DNA of 64,000 nt from Flavobacterium potami (GCF_020026915.1 NZ_JAINUY010000003.1:496001-560000), one strand, 5' to 3'; positions 7,769-17,756 are shown, numbered from the stretch's first letter. A program made the numbers and translations. The notes: generated from the sequence alone by a model not told the origin.

Positions 7769-8449
7769 ATGAAAGTTACTTATTACGGACATTCTTGTTT
7801 TTCTGTTTTTACAAATGGAAAACATCTTCTTTTCGATCCTTTTATCACTCCAAACGAATTGGCAAAAGAAGTCGATGTTGATGCAATAAAAGCAGATTAT
7901 ATTTTTATTTCTCATGCCCATTACGATCATATTCTGGATGTAGAAAGAATTGCAAAAAACACCGGAGCTAAAGTGCTTGGGAATTTTGAAATCTACAACT
8001 GGTTATTAAAACAAGGAATTGAAAATGCGCATCCGATAAATCCAGGAGGAAAATTTGATTTTGATTTTGGAACTGTCAAATGCGTTATAGCGCAGCACCC
8101 AAGCAGTTTTATGGATGGATCCTACGGCGGAATTGCCTGCGGTTTTGTGCTTACAACTCCTGAAGGAAATTTTTATTACAGCGGAGATACGGCTCTTACT
8201 TTAGACATGCAGATTATTCTAAAATTTACCAAACTTGATTTTGCAGTTTTCCCAATTGGTGACGGACTTACGATGGGAATTGAAGAGGCTGTGGAAGCTT
8301 CTAAACTCGTTGGTGTAAACAAAATATTGGGTGTTCATTATGATACTTTCGGATTCATTGTTATGGATCATCAAAAAGCTTTTGATACCTTCAAAAATGC
8401 AAATCTTGAGCTTTATCTGCCCAAAATAAATACGACAATCGACTTATAA
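7769..8449 (+). CDS. UPF0173-type metal-dependent hydrolase (metallo-beta-lactamase fold)
   Basis: This is a 226-residue cytosolic member of the UPF0173 (YtkL-like) metallo-beta-lactamase group. It begins MKVTYYGHSCF and carries the di-metal motif HAHYDH (His49, His51, Asp53, His54), a later metal His in AQHPSS, YSGDTAL, and a final GVHYDTF. The length matches the family. The substrate of the group is not known. The ATG at 7769 is the family's usual start. It appears monocistronic, with two hairpins after its stop and a sigma54-like site before it. Confidence 0.9.
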   Translation: MKVTYYGHSCFSVFTNGKHLLFDPFITPNELAKEVDVDAIKADYIFISHAHYDHILDVERIAKNTGAKVLGNFEIYNWLLKQGIENAHPINPGGKFDFDFGTVKCVIAQHPSSFMDGSYGGIACGFVLTTPEGNFYYSGDTALTLDMQIILKFTKLDFAVFPIGDGLTMGIEEAVEASKLVGVNKILGVHYDTFGFIVMDHQKAFDTFKNANLELYLPKINTTIDL

Positions 8450-8470
8450 TTTTGAGCCTTTTTATCGTTG

Positions 8471-8502
8471 TATTTCGCTAAAAAAAATCTTTTAGCGAAA
8501 TA
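8471..8502 (+). terminator. Hairpin 22 bp after the hydrolase stop
   Basis: The arms TATTTCGCTAAAA and TTTTAGCGAAATA are perfectly complementary over 13 bp around a 6-base loop, but there is no T-run after them. It may be a weak terminator, a protector of the mRNA 3' end, or a protein-binding palindrome. The half TTTAGCGAAATAT recurs at 15191. Confidence 0.45.
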
Positions 8503-8552
8503 TCATTATGCCCAAAATTAAAAACACCAATCGCTAATTTTTTTTTCATAAA

Positions 8553-8583
8553 AAAAGGAATAGCTGCTGACACTATTCCTTTT
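8553..8583. terminator. Bidirectional terminator between convergent genes
   Basis: AAAAGGAATAG and CTATTCCTTTT form an 11-bp perfect stem with A- and T-rich flanks. It serves the hydrolase (plus) and the gene ending at 8636 (minus). Confidence 0.8.
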
Positions 8584-8635
8584 AACACATAATATCTTTT
8601 TAGAAAATTACTATGCGTGATTAAAATTCTAAATT

Positions 8636-9475
8636 CTAGTATGTGTATTTTACAAAATTGATAATATGTCTTGAAGTAAGTTCAGGATATTGATGTTGCG
8701 GTGCATGCCCAGTTCCAGAATAAACGACCATTTGCGCATTGGTCATCTGATTGAAAAAAGAGTACCAATTTTCGACAGCAAAACTAATATCGTGATCTCC
8801 TGAAATAATCAGAATAGGTGTTTTAGTTTTTTTAATCTGTTCTCTAAAATTTAAAATATCTTCTCTAAAACCGTCGCCTCCTCCAAAATACAATTGAAAA
8901 ACATCCATCGTTGAAGGAATCTTTTTCACATCTATTTTTTTATGAATTCTCTCATGAGAAGCTTTTGCGGCAATTTTACTAGACTCCGATTTAGGTTCGA
9001 AAAAAAGAACGATTTCATCTTCAAAATCATTTACCGGTTTCAAAGCGGCATCATAAAAAGCCTGCTCGATCGGAATCTCATTTTTTCCCGGAGGATTTGT
9101 TCCGACCAAAATAGCGTGTGTTACTAGATTAGGATACAACAAAGTGGCTGCCTGTGCCACCAATCCCCCATAAGACCAACCTAAAACTACAATTGAATCT
9201 ATTTTTAAAGCATCTGCAAGGTCTTTGACATCCTTGGCTACAATTATAATATCTGGCACTAAGTTACCTGTAGAAGAACCAATTCCTGAATAATCAAATA
9301 CGATAACATTGAACTTTTTAGCCATTAAGGCAACAAATAGCGGATCCCAGGTATCAAGAGTTCCTCTAAAACGATTCACAAAAAATATTGCCTTTCCTTT
9401 CCCATAAGAACGATACGCAATTTTACGATCACCTACATCGGCAAAACGTGTCTCTGCATCATAAATTTTTTTCAT
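8636..9475 (-). CDS. Alpha/beta hydrolase
   Basis: This is a 279-residue cytosolic alpha/beta hydrolase. The nucleophile elbow is GWSYGG (Ser101), the acid is probably the Asp in GDHDIS, and the His is in GTGHAPQHQYPE. The oxyanion-hole segment is FVNRFRGTLDTWDP rather than the usual HG. DYSGIGSSTG matches the D-x-x-G-x-G-x-S loop of the family. Esterase, lactonase and haloperoxidase-like members all look like this, so the substrate is open. No signal peptide is seen. It is divergent from the hydrolase at 9764 and not closely related to it. Confidence 0.88.
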   Translation of the reverse strand: MKKIYDAETRFADVGDRKIAYRSYGKGKAIFFVNRFRGTLDTWDPLFVALMAKKFNVIVFDYSGIGSSTGNLVPDIIIVAKDVKDLADALKIDSIVVLGWSYGGLVAQAATLLYPNLVTHAILVGTNPPGKNEIPIEQAFYDAALKPVNDFEDEIVLFFEPKSESSKIAAKASHERIHKKIDVKKIPSTMDVFQLYFGGGDGFREDILNFREQIKKTKTPILIISGDHDISFAVENWYSFFNQMTNAQMVVYSGTGHAPQHQYPELTSRHIINFVKYTY

Positions 9476-9622
9476 AACTATAATTTAAAAGATTGGTTTC
9501 AACTACTTTCTTTAGATTGAGGGAGACAAAGATTAAACCAAAACATAAAACACTGAAAAACAAAGCATTTCTCCTTTAATCTTTGTTCTAGATTATGATA
9601 TTTCAATAATTAGAACTTGTTT

Positions 9623-9635
9623 TTAACGATATTTA
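9623..9635 (+). promoter_or_regulatory. Possible activator site upstream of a sigma54-like promoter
   Basis: TTTAACGATATTT lies 69 bp before the sigma54-like site at 9692. Related sequences (TTTAGCGAAATAT at 15191, and TTTAACGA followed by CGAAATAT at 24609) lie 71 and 76 bp before similar sites. This is only a pattern seen by eye. Confidence 0.25.
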
Positions 9636-9691
9636 ATAATTATAAAATCTTTAAGTAAAAGAATGCTTTTATAATCAATACATTACAAAAA

Positions 9692-9707
9692 GGGCATTCC
9701 TTTTGTT
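9692..9707 (+). promoter_or_regulatory. Candidate sigma54 promoter before the first paralogous hydrolase
   Basis: GGGCATTCCTTTTGTT keeps GG and TTG at sigma54 spacing but differs at the first and last positions. It is 57 bp before the ATG at 9764. Confidence 0.3.
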
Positions 9708-9763
9708 TTTACTTTTCTAACCACTTCCGCTTTTCTGAAAAATAATCTTAAAGATGAAATAGT

Positions 9764-10546
9764 ATGTATTTATCTAATAATAAAACGATTATATTTATTA
9801 CAGGGGCATTTATGAGTCATTCTTGCTGGGACGAATGGATTGTTTTTTTCGAAAATAAAGGATATAAAACTGTAGCACCGCCCTGGCCCTATAAAAATGA
9901 AACAACTGAAACTTTGCGACAGCAACCCAATCCAAAAATCGCCACCATACGGCTAACTCATTTATTGGATTATTATACTGAAATTATCCAAAAACTTCCC
10001 GAAAAACCTATTCTTATCGGACATTCTTATGGAGGTCTTCTAACGCAGTTATTGCTTCAAAAAGATCTCGCACATGCTGGAATTTGTATACATTCAATTC
10101 CGCCTGCCAACCTCGTTTATTTTAATTTTTCTTTCTACAGAAAGATTTTAAACACTTTTGGCTACTTTAATGCTAGAAAAAAAATCACTTTACTACCTTT
10201 TAAAAAATGGCAGGATTGTTTTACCAATCAAATGTGTTTTGAAAGTCAAAAAGAGACTTATGAACTCTTTGTAATTCCAGAATCGCAATTAGTTATTCGT
10301 GATATTTTTTCTGCTGCTGCTAAAATCAATTTTAAGAAAAAACATGCTCCACTTTTATTTTTATCTGGCTCAGAAGATCATTTTGTATCGGCCGACATTC
10401 AATATTCTAACTTTAAAAAATATAAAAATGTTCATTCTATAACGTGTTACAAAGAATTTCGAGACAACAATCATTTGGTTTTAAAGCAATACAACTGGGA
10501 ATGTATTGCCGATTTTATTGCAAATTGTCTAGACAAAATAGGTTAA
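9764..10546 (+). CDS. Alpha/beta hydrolase, paralogue 1 of 3
   Basis: This 260-residue alpha/beta hydrolase is closely related to the products at 24733 (strong) and 17757 (moderate). Shared marks are [15 protein letters not shown], the elbow LIGHSYGG (Ser88), GSEDHF with the probable acid, and [12 protein letters not shown] with the His. There is no signal peptide. Family members are annotated as lipase- or esterase-like, and the substrate is unknown. Its stop codon overlaps the stop of the convergent response-regulator gene (both within GTTAAC at 10542-10547), so the two 3' ends are interlocked. The location next to a sigma54 activator suggests common control, which is inference. Confidence 0.88.
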   Translation: MYLSNNKTIIFITGAFMSHSCWDEWIVFFENKGYKTVAPPWPYKNETTETLRQQPNPKIATIRLTHLLDYYTEIIQKLPEKPILIGHSYGGLLTQLLLQKDLAHAGICIHSIPPANLVYFNFSFYRKILNTFGYFNARKKITLLPFKKWQDCFTNQMCFESQKETYELFVIPESQLVIRDIFSAAAKINFKKKHAPLLFLSGSEDHFVSADIQYSNFKKYKNVHSITCYKEFRDNNHLVLKQYNWECIADFIANCLDKIG

Positions 10547-12516
10547 CTGATCTCTCTTTTGATTTCGAGCTTTTTAATTTTAGAATTCAATGTAGAAGGA
10601 TGAATATCTAAAATCTCAGCTGCACCACCTGCTCCTGAGATTTTTCCGTTGCATTTTTTTAGGATATAAAGTATATAATCTCTTTCGTTTTCCAAAATTG
10701 TTTTGATTGAAAAGGACTCGGAAACCTGCTCCGGATGCATTTTGGAAGACATCGAAAGCTCTATTTCTTTGATAGTGTTGCCGTCGGTCAGCAAAATAGC
10801 ACGTTGCATGACATGTTCAAGTTCTCTTATATTTCCAGGCCAATTGTAATTCATAATTTGCTGTAAAGCAAAATCAGAAAGATTTGGTGCTTTTCTGCCC
10901 ATTTTTTCACTGTACACCTTTATAAAATGATGCGCTAGATCCGGAATATCTTCTTTTCGTTTTTTTAATGACGGAACCATAATTGGGAAAACGTGCAAAC
11001 GATAATACAAGTCCATTCTAAATCTTCCTGCAGCCACTTCTTCTTCGAGATTTTTGTTCGTAGCGGCAATAATTCTAACATCTATTTTTAAAGACGACAT
11101 TCCGCCGACGCGTTCAATTTCTCTTTCCTGTAAAACACGCAATAACTTTACTTGAAGTTCCAGCGACATTTCTCCAATTTCATCTAAAAAAATAGTGCCA
11201 CCATCTGCGAGTTCAAACTTACCGATTCTTCTGTCCATTGCTCCTGTAAAAGCGCCTTTTTCATGACCAAAAAGTAAAGATTCCGCCAGATTTTCAGGAA
11301 TAGCTCCGCAATTTATGATTACCAAAGGTTTGTCTTTTCTTGGTGATAAAGCATGAATGCTTTGGGCGATTTTTTCTTTTCCTGTTCCGCTTTCTCCTAA
11401 AACCAAAACAGAAGTGTCTGATGGCGCCACTTTTCGGATATAATTGAAGACCGAAATCATTTGCGAACTGTTACCGATAATTCCTTCGAAATCTTCTGTA
11501 TTACTTACTGTTTTTTTACTTTTAATTTCTACTTTCTCAACGGGTAAACTAACATCTTGTTTGGAATAAATTTTATTGATAAACTGAGAAAAAATATGCT
11601 CGAGTGAACGAACTAATTTTAAATTTTCCTGAGAATAAACATTTAGATTTCGATTATAAAAAGTAAAATGATAGCTCTGAATCGTTGCTACAGAAATCGG
11701 AAAAACCAGATAAGATTTTATACCAAAGTTATGCGTAATTAAAGCTTTTATTGGTGACTCCTGAAGATTCTTGATTAAGGATTCCTCACTGTAAATAACA
11801 GGTTCTTTATCCAGTTTCGATTTTCTGTAGGTTTCATTCAGTTCTTTTTCAGAAACTACCGCAATTTGAGAAAGCTTTTTAGAATCAATAATTTGATACA
11901 AATCTATCTTTTTACGGATAATTCCAATTTTGTCGTAATGAGTTGACGTTGCAAAACCAACTTCCAAATAATCAAACGGAATATAAGTCTGAATTGTTTT
12001 GGCAAATGCCAGTAATGCCTCATCCGTTTTTAAATTAGAATTGATGATTTCTGTAATTTCTTTTTGAAGCTGAAATTGCTGTATCAGCTGCGATTCTAAA
12101 CTGTATTGCTGACGGTAAAATGCAATTTCCAAGGTTGTTAAAACATCCTGATCTCGAAATGGTTTCACGATAAACCCATAAGGATGAGTCGTTTTGGCTT
12201 GATCTAAAATACTTTTACTTGAGTTTGCCGAAATAAATATAAAACCAATATATTTTTCTTTAAGATAATGCGCGAGTTCAATTCCGTTTCGCGTGCCTCT
12301 CAGCATGATATCGAGGAAGACCAAATCTGGCTTTTCGATCTCAATCTGTTCCAATGCTTGCTCTACCGAACGTGCAATTCCTGTTACTTCATAATTCGCT
12401 TTTTCGAGAATTAACTGCAAATCGTGCGCTTCAATAAACTGATCTTCTACAATTAAAATTCGTTTCTTCAAAACTGGAGGGGCAACATCATATCCGTTAT
12501 CGGCAGAGTTTTTCAT
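10543..12516 (-). CDS. Response regulator with REC, GAF, sigma54-interaction and Fis-type HTH domains
   Basis: This 657-residue regulator has a receiver domain (about 18-140, phospho-acceptor Asp69 in VFLDIML) and a GAF-like middle region (about 150-330). An AAA+ sigma54-interaction domain follows (about 355-590) with Walker A GESGTGKE, the sigma54 contact loop GAFTGA, and a DEIGEM Walker B. The C-terminal Fis-type HTH is [23 protein letters not shown]. It should activate sigma54 promoters when phosphorylated. The TPR histidine kinase at 12722 is divergent from it by about 200 bp and is the likely partner. The regulator at 20325 is a close paralogue with the same domain order. Confidence 0.93.
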   Translation of the reverse strand: MKNSADNGYDVAPPVLKKRILIVEDQFIEAHDLQLILEKANYEVTGIARSVEQALEQIEIEKPDLVFLDIMLRGTRNGIELAHYLKEKYIGFIFISANSSKSILDQAKTTHPYGFIVKPFRDQDVLTTLEIAFYRQQYSLESQLIQQFQLQKEITEIINSNLKTDEALLAFAKTIQTYIPFDYLEVGFATSTHYDKIGIIRKKIDLYQIIDSKKLSQIAVVSEKELNETYRKSKLDKEPVIYSEESLIKNLQESPIKALITHNFGIKSYLVFPISVATIQSYHFTFYNRNLNVYSQENLKLVRSLEHIFSQFINKIYSKQDVSLPVEKVEIKSKKTVSNTEDFEGIIGNSSQMISVFNYIRKVAPSDTSVLVLGESGTGKEKIAQSIHALSPRKDKPLVIINCGAIPENLAESLLFGHEKGAFTGAMDRRIGKFELADGGTIFLDEIGEMSLELQVKLLRVLQEREIERVGGMSSLKIDVRIIAATNKNLEEEVAAGRFRMDLYYRLHVFPIMVPSLKKRKEDIPDLAHHFIKVYSEKMGRKAPNLSDFALQQIMNYNWPGNIRELEHVMQRAILLTDGNTIKEIELSMSSKMHPEQVSESFSIKTILENERDYILYILKKCNGKISGAGGAAEILDIHPSTLNSKIKKLEIKREIS

Positions 12517-12675
12517 AAGTGAGTAATTTTTATCTTATATTGCACTTAATTTATTGATACAAAAATAGTTAATTATAATATTTAAAATTATCATTTTTCA
12601 AAAATAGCTAAATAAAAATCACATTTAATATTAATTTTCATATTAATTTATCAACGAATCAAAATTGTTTGTTTT

Positions 12676-12683
12676 TATATTTG
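12676..12683 (+). promoter_or_regulatory. Bacteroidota -7 element before the TPR histidine kinase
   Basis: TATATTTG matches TAnnTTTG exactly and lies 39 bp before the ATG at 12722. The -33 element is not clear. Confidence 0.4.
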
Positions 12684-12721
12684 TTCATCCAAAACTTACT
12701 AAAATTTAATTTTAATAACCA

Positions 12722-15157
12722 ATGAAATTATTTTACTCTTTTTGTCTGCTATTCTTTATTGTACTTAATTCTGAAGCACAAAATCATCCTGCGACTGCAA
12801 ATTATGATTTAAAGAAGAAACGTTTATTAATTCAGACCTGTTCTACTTATTTATACAATTCCAATCAAGGACAAATCGATGCTGACAGTTCTGTAGTTTT
12901 AACCTGCAAAGCTTATAAACTTCCCGTTTCTTTAGCTTACGACGAAGGTTTTAATGACGGATCTTATTTAATTGGAAGTGATTTAATAGAAAAAGGAAAT
13001 ATTGAGGCTGCGAAACAACTTTTTGCAAAATCAAAAGATTTGAATAAATTGAAATTGGCTTTTCAGTTAGCAAATCATTATTTATTCAAATCTTTTGCCA
13101 AACCTGATGATTTAAAAAATGCTGATTTTTATATCCAGGAAGCAATAAAAATCAGCAATCAGTTAAAAATCAAAAAGTGGCAGGATGAAAGTTTAATGCT
13201 TTTAGGGAAGTTTAATTTTCAAATCAATAAGTATCCAGAAAGTAAAAACTGTTTTTCACAAGTTGTGGCACAATGCAGAAAACAAGATGATAAAGCGGCA
13301 CTCGCTTATGCTTTGCTGAATCAGGCGAGTTACCAGTATGATTTAGATCCTGAAAAAGAAAAAATCCTCAAAGAAGCAGAATCTTTATACGCAGCGCTCG
13401 GCATGGAAGAAAAAAGGATTGAAGCCAAAATGAAAATAGGCACAATTTACTTCTGGCATGGAAAAATAAACGATGCTAAAAAAATTCTGTATCAAAATAT
13501 TGCTGCCATGCGTAAAATTGGTTTTAGACAGCAGCAATATGGCGAAACCACGATTTCTTATGTAGAAGGTGTTCAATTTAATATGAAAAGTGCGTTTTAC
13601 TATGCTTTAAAAAGTGTAGAAACCATGGAAAACACTAAAGATTATACTTTTGCAGATATTTTTTATATGCGATTAGGGTTAGTGTATCTCCAAATGGGAC
13701 ATCTTGACGAGGCATCAAAAATGGCCGAAAAAAGTATAAAACATGGACAAGATACTTATAACAGCGGTAGTTGGTACAAAAGCTTTATAACAGCTGCAGC
13801 AGCATTGTCGATGAAAGGAAAAAATAAAGAAGCCATTGCCTACATGAACACTGTTACCAGTAAATATGCACCTTCTAATACATTAGATTTAATGCTAATT
13901 AATTTTGCTTACGCGAATTGTTACTGGAGACTAAAAAATTATGGAAATGCGGAGAACTATTTCGTTAAATCAGGAATTGCTGCAGATGCTTTGGATTCTC
14001 CTATCACGTATCGTGATGTCTGTAACACATACGCTTCTATCGCTTTGTTTTATGGTAATCGCAAAAATCTGGCAAAGACAAAATTATATGTCGATAAAAT
14101 AGAAGCACTTTCAAAAAAGTATAATAAAGTATACAATTCTGAAGCGCTACAGGTATCTTTATATAAAATGGATTCTTTAAAGGGCGATTTTAAATCTGCT
14201 TTAGCACATCATAAATTGTATAAGAAGTTAAGTGACTCTTTGATGAATTATGCTAAAAACAAACAAATCGAAGAACTTCAAATTCAATATGAAACCGTAA
14301 ACAAAGAGCAAAAAATCAAACTTTTAAACCACGAATCTGGTTTAAAGGAAAGTGCTTTAAAAAAATCAAAATTATTGAATACCGTTTCTATTTGGAGTTT
14401 GGTTTTATTGCTAATTACAATTGCTTTGTTGTACAACAGATACCGTTTAAAACAAAAAAACAATGCTGAACTAGAACTAAAAGAAAAAGAAATCAATCAA
14501 AAGAATATCAATCTTAGACATTTACTGGATGAAAAAGAATGGCTTTTAAAAGAGATTCATCATCGTGTAAAAAACAATCTTCAGACCGTTATTAGTCTTT
14601 TAAATTCGCAATCGGCTTATTTGGAAAATGACATGGCATTGTCGGCCATTAAAAACAGTCAGCATCGCATTCATTCTATGTCACTGATTCATCAGAAATT
14701 ATACAATTCAGAAAATATTTCGACAATCAATATGCCCAATTATATCAAAGAATTGGTGGAATATTTAAGAGAATCTTTCTCACTTGGTCAAAGAATTCGT
14801 TTTGACTTAAAAATTGATCCGTTAGAATTGGACGTTGCGCAGGCTGTTCCACTTGGACTTATTTTAAATGAATCGATTACCAATTCAATTAAATACGCTT
14901 TTCCGGAAGATAGAACCGGAATGATTTACGTGACTCTACAAGCAACTTCTGAATACAAATATCTATTGACAATTGCTGATAATGGAGTTGGGTTTGATAC
15001 TGATATTAGTGCCAAGAAAATCAATTCGTTTGGCTTAAGCCTGATCAAAGGTTTAAGCGACGACTTAGATGCTACTTTTTCAATGGAAAATAAAGACGGA
15101 ACCATCTTGAAAATTGAATTTTCTAAAGAATTTCCAATCAGCGAAAAAAGAAGATAA
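12722..15157 (+). CDS. TPR-containing sensor histidine kinase, HisKA_2 type
   Basis: This 811-residue kinase has a signal peptide (to about residue 19) and a long periplasmic TPR region. One transmembrane helix follows (about 556-576, IWSLVLLLITIALLYN), then a coiled coil. The HisKA_2 dimerisation/phospho-acceptor motif is EIHHRVKNNLQTVISLL (His613/His614), and a HATPase domain follows (LGLILNESITNSIKYAF, DNGVGFD, FGLSLIKGL). Kinases of this type resemble light- and stress-sensing HWE/HisKA_2 proteins. The signal read by the TPRs is unknown. It is divergent from the sigma54 response regulator and is probably its partner. The kinase at 18700 is a shorter paralogue with a nearly identical kinase core. 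Confidence 0.93.
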   Translation: MKLFYSFCLLFFIVLNSEAQNHPATANYDLKKKRLLIQTCSTYLYNSNQGQIDADSSVVLTCKAYKLPVSLAYDEGFNDGSYLIGSDLIEKGNIEAAKQLFAKSKDLNKLKLAFQLANHYLFKSFAKPDDLKNADFYIQEAIKISNQLKIKKWQDESLMLLGKFNFQINKYPESKNCFSQVVAQCRKQDDKAALAYALLNQASYQYDLDPEKEKILKEAESLYAALGMEEKRIEAKMKIGTIYFWHGKINDAKKILYQNIAAMRKIGFRQQQYGETTISYVEGVQFNMKSAFYYALKSVETMENTKDYTFADIFYMRLGLVYLQMGHLDEASKMAEKSIKHGQDTYNSGSWYKSFITAAAALSMKGKNKEAIAYMNTVTSKYAPSNTLDLMLINFAYANCYWRLKNYGNAENYFVKSGIAADALDSPITYRDVCNTYASIALFYGNRKNLAKTKLYVDKIEALSKKYNKVYNSEALQVSLYKMDSLKGDFKSALAHHKLYKKLSDSLMNYAKNKQIEELQIQYETVNKEQKIKLLNHESGLKESALKKSKLLNTVSIWSLVLLLITIALLYNRYRLKQKNNAELELKEKEINQKNINLRHLLDEKEWLLKEIHHRVKNNLQTVISLLNSQSAYLENDMALSAIKNSQHRIHSMSLIHQKLYNSENISTINMPNYIKELVEYLRESFSLGQRIRFDLKIDPLELDVAQAVPLGLILNESITNSIKYAFPEDRTGMIYVTLQATSEYKYLLTIADNGVGFDTDISAKKINSFGLSLIKGLSDDLDATFSMENKDGTILKIEFSKEFPISEKRR

Positions 15158-15190
15158 TCGAAATGGCGAAATCTCACTAATCTAAATCCA

Positions 15191-15203
15191 TTTAGCGAAA
15201 TAT
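15191..15203 (+). promoter_or_regulatory. Possible activator site, TTTAGCGAAATAT
   Basis: This 13-mer is identical to part of the hairpin at 8491-8503. It lies 71 bp before the sigma54-like site at 15262, the distance at which enhancer-binding activators often bind. A second GCGAAAT direct repeat occurs about 25 bp upstream. Proof is lacking. Confidence 0.3.
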
Positions 15204-15261
15204 AGCACTTTTAAATGCATAAAAAACGCTAAAAACACTATAAACAGGTGCTTTTTTGGCA

Positions 15262-15277
15262 TGGCATATAAATTGGT
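15262..15277 (+). promoter_or_regulatory. Candidate sigma54 promoter before the secreted protein/esterase pair
   Basis: TGGCATATAAATTGGT has TGGCA and TTG at exact sigma54 spacing, with G in place of C after TTG. It is 37 bp upstream of the ATG at 15314 and is the best match in the window. Confidence 0.45.
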
Positions 15278-15313
15278 TTTAAAGAAATACTAATCTTTAA
15301 AACCATTTTTTTT

Positions 15314-16057
15314 ATGAAAAAGTCAATAGTATTATCAGTACTTTTATTCTTAAACTACAGTATCATAAAAGCTTGCGATAAATGCAGTACTTACAACAAT
15401 TCCGATTTTAAAATAAAGTCTGCCTCAATTACGCATAAAGCAGATTTGGGCTTAACGGTGTGGGATATAAAAGTAGAAGGAACAGCCGGAAAAACAATGC
15501 CCAAACCAGTCGGACAGTTAAATGGTGCTCCCGTTTTAGCTTATGTTTTTCCAACAACCTTAAAATCTTCTGATATTGGTTTCGGTCAAGCCGAAGGAAT
15601 TGTGGCATTGGCCCTAACTTCTCACCCTGATTTTGAAGACACTCCACTTTGGGATGAAAATCTAGATGGAAACTATCTAAATGACGGTTTAATCTGGCAT
15701 GCCCACTGGGTTTTATTAGTTGAAGACCAACGTGTAGCGGGCGGACTTTCTGTGAAAGAATTTACGAAAGGTGATCCAAAAGTAGTTTTACCACCAACAA
15801 ATCCAGGAATGGCAATGTATATGGACAGCCCTGGTTTTAATATCGTCGCCAAAGGAAACTCCATAAAAGTAATTGTACCCGATTTTAGAATCAACAATAA
15901 AACCAATTTTAAGTTTGATGCTGTTAGCTGTTATATGGAGGTTAGCACTGGTGCAGGAGGTTCGCATGATGCTGAAGGTTCAAAACCAATGCTTGGCGTT
16001 TACAAAGTTTATACAGTCGCGAGTGGTAATCTTTCATTACCCTATTCTGTAAAGTAA
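15314..16057 (+). CDS. Secreted protein of unknown function
   Basis: This 247-residue protein has an N-terminal signal (MKKSIVLSVLLFLNYSIIKA) and a mature start CDKCST with a CxxC. The body looks like a soluble all-beta domain. Notable segments are GLIWHAHWVLLVEDQRVAGG, with two His that could bind metal, and a C-terminal GAGGSHDAEGSKPM. I do not recognise the family. It precedes an esterase gene by 22 bp, so the two are probably co-transcribed from the sigma54-like site at 15262. A role in binding or presenting the esterase substrate is possible but unproven. Confidence 0.8.
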   Translation: MKKSIVLSVLLFLNYSIIKACDKCSTYNNSDFKIKSASITHKADLGLTVWDIKVEGTAGKTMPKPVGQLNGAPVLAYVFPTTLKSSDIGFGQAEGIVALALTSHPDFEDTPLWDENLDGNYLNDGLIWHAHWVLLVEDQRVAGGLSVKEFTKGDPKVVLPPTNPGMAMYMDSPGFNIVAKGNSIKVIVPDFRINNKTNFKFDAVSCYMEVSTGAGGSHDAEGSKPMLGVYKVYTVASGNLSLPYSVK

Positions 16058-16079
16058 TTAATCCTAAAGTTTAAACATC

Positions 16080-17117
16080 ATGAAAAAATCAACTTTCTTA
16101 AAAATGATCCTGATTCCTTATATAATTCTAACCAATATGACAATGAAAAGTTACGCACAGGCAGACTACGCCACAGATCCACATTTGACTCCGGCTGTTA
16201 AAGCATTTTTGAAACCACTAAATGCTGGTGGAGCTCCATTAGAATCACTTCCCGTTGCAGATGCACGCAACGTCTTGGTTGGTGCTCAAAATGCTTTTAA
16301 AGTAGATTTATCAGGAATTGAGGAATCTGAAAAAGAAATCACAGCAGACGGTTATAAAATTATACTCAATATTGTTCGTCCGGCAGGTGCAAAAGGAAAA
16401 CTGCCTGTTTTTATGTTCATTCACGGCGGTGGTTGGGTTTTAGGAGATTATCCAACACACAAACGCATGGTTCGCGATTTAACTGTACTTACAGGTTATG
16501 TTGGTGTTTTTGTTAATTATTCTTTAGCTCCAGAAACCAAATATCCGCAACCTGTAAATGAGGTTTATGCTGCCGCAAAATGGATTGCAGCACATGGAAA
16601 CGAAATCAATGTAGACGGAAGCAAACTAGGAATTGTAGGAAACAGTGCCGGCGGAAATCTGGCAACGGCAAGCGCTTTAATGGCGAAAGAAAAAGGAACT
16701 CCATTGTATAAAGTCCAGATTTTATTTTGGCCTGTAACCGATGCCAATTTTGAAACAGAATCGTATAAAAAGTACGGTAAACAACGTTTCCTTACTGATA
16801 CTTTAATGCAATGGATGTGGAATCAATACGTTGATCCATCTAAAAGAAAAGAAATTTATGCTTCTCCGTTACAAGCCAGTTTATCTCAATTGAAAGGTTT
16901 ACCTCCTACTTTAATTCAAGTCGCTGAAAATGATATTTTAAGAGACGAAGGAGAAGCGTACGGACGAAAATTAAGCGATGCGGGAGTTGTGGTAACAACA
17001 GTTCGATACAATGATGTCATTCACGATTTTGGGTTATTGAATGGTCTTGCTGAAATTCCGCAAACTAAAGCGTTGTTTCTTCAGGCTGCTGCGGAACTTA
17101 AAAAATATTTGAAATAA
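16080..17117 (+). CDS. Secreted HSL-type carboxylesterase (alpha/beta hydrolase)
   Basis: This 345-residue esterase has a signal peptide ending in SYAQA near residue 27. It shows the hormone-sensitive-lipase group signature: oxyanion-hole HGGGW (115-119), nucleophile GNSAGG (Ser189), the acid in ENDILRDEGEAYGRKL, and His in VIHDFGLL. Such enzymes hydrolyse short-chain esters. The pattern NYSLAPETKYPQPVNEVYAA is also typical. It is second in a likely operon with the secreted protein at 15314. Activity on a natural ester in the periplasm is inferred. Confidence 0.92.
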   Translation: MKKSTFLKMILIPYIILTNMTMKSYAQADYATDPHLTPAVKAFLKPLNAGGAPLESLPVADARNVLVGAQNAFKVDLSGIEESEKEITADGYKIILNIVRPAGAKGKLPVFMFIHGGGWVLGDYPTHKRMVRDLTVLTGYVGVFVNYSLAPETKYPQPVNEVYAAAKWIAAHGNEINVDGSKLGIVGNSAGGNLATASALMAKEKGTPLYKVQILFWPVTDANFETESYKKYGKQRFLTDTLMQWMWNQYVDPSKRKEIYASPLQASLSQLKGLPPTLIQVAENDILRDEGEAYGRKLSDAGVVVTTVRYNDVIHDFGLLNGLAEIPQTKALFLQAAAELKKYLK

Positions 17118-17209
17118 TTCTCATTCTTTGAAAGACAAAAGAACACAACACACTAACAAACAGTATTTTACAAAAATAAATTTGTAAATTTAATTTCAAA
17201 TTTAGAACT

Positions 17210-17749
17210 ATGTTAATACAAGAAAATACTGGATTAATTCTAATTGACGTTCAAGGCAAATTGGCTCGGATTGTAAATGAAAGCGAAAAATTAGCCACAA
17301 ATTTGGAAAAATTAATTCGAGGCTGTCAAATACTTTCAATTCCGATAATTTGGGCAGAACAAAATCCGAAAGGTCTTGGTTCGACAATACCGGAACTGGA
17401 AAAGTTATTAGTGCATCAAAAACCAATAGAAAAATATTCTTTTAATGCTTTTGATGATGAAACTTTCAAACAAACAGTTTTAGATTCTGGGAGGAAACAA
17501 TGGTTAATATGCGGTATAGAAGCTCATATTTGTGTTTATCAAACCGTTATGGGACTTTTGTTAAATAATTTCGACGTTGAAATTGTAGCGGATTGTGTTT
17601 CTTCAAGAGCAAAAGAAAGTGTTGCTATTGCTTTGCAAAAACTTCAGAATAAAGGAGCCTATTTAACTAGTCTTGAAATGTGTCTTTATGAACTTGTAAA
17701 AGATTCTAGACGAGACATCTTCAAAGAAATTCTAACATTAATCAAATAA
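17210..17749 (+). CDS. Isochorismatase-family cysteine hydrolase
   Basis: This 179-residue cytosolic protein has an intact triad: Asp13 (LILIDVQG), Lys75 (IEKYSFNAF) and Cys108 (GIEAHICVYQT). The architecture matches the YcaC/ISOC1-like branch, whose substrates are mostly unknown. The ATG at 17210 begins the conserved strand. It is followed after 7 bp by the alpha/beta hydrolase at 17757, so the two genes form an operon. Unlike the family member at 1683, it should be active. Confidence 0.92.
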   Translation: MLIQENTGLILIDVQGKLARIVNESEKLATNLEKLIRGCQILSIPIIWAEQNPKGLGSTIPELEKLLVHQKPIEKYSFNAFDDETFKQTVLDSGRKQWLICGIEAHICVYQTVMGLLLNNFDVEIVADCVSSRAKESVAIALQKLQNKGAYLTSLEMCLYELVKDSRRDIFKEILTLIK

Positions 17750-17756
17750 AAAAAAC

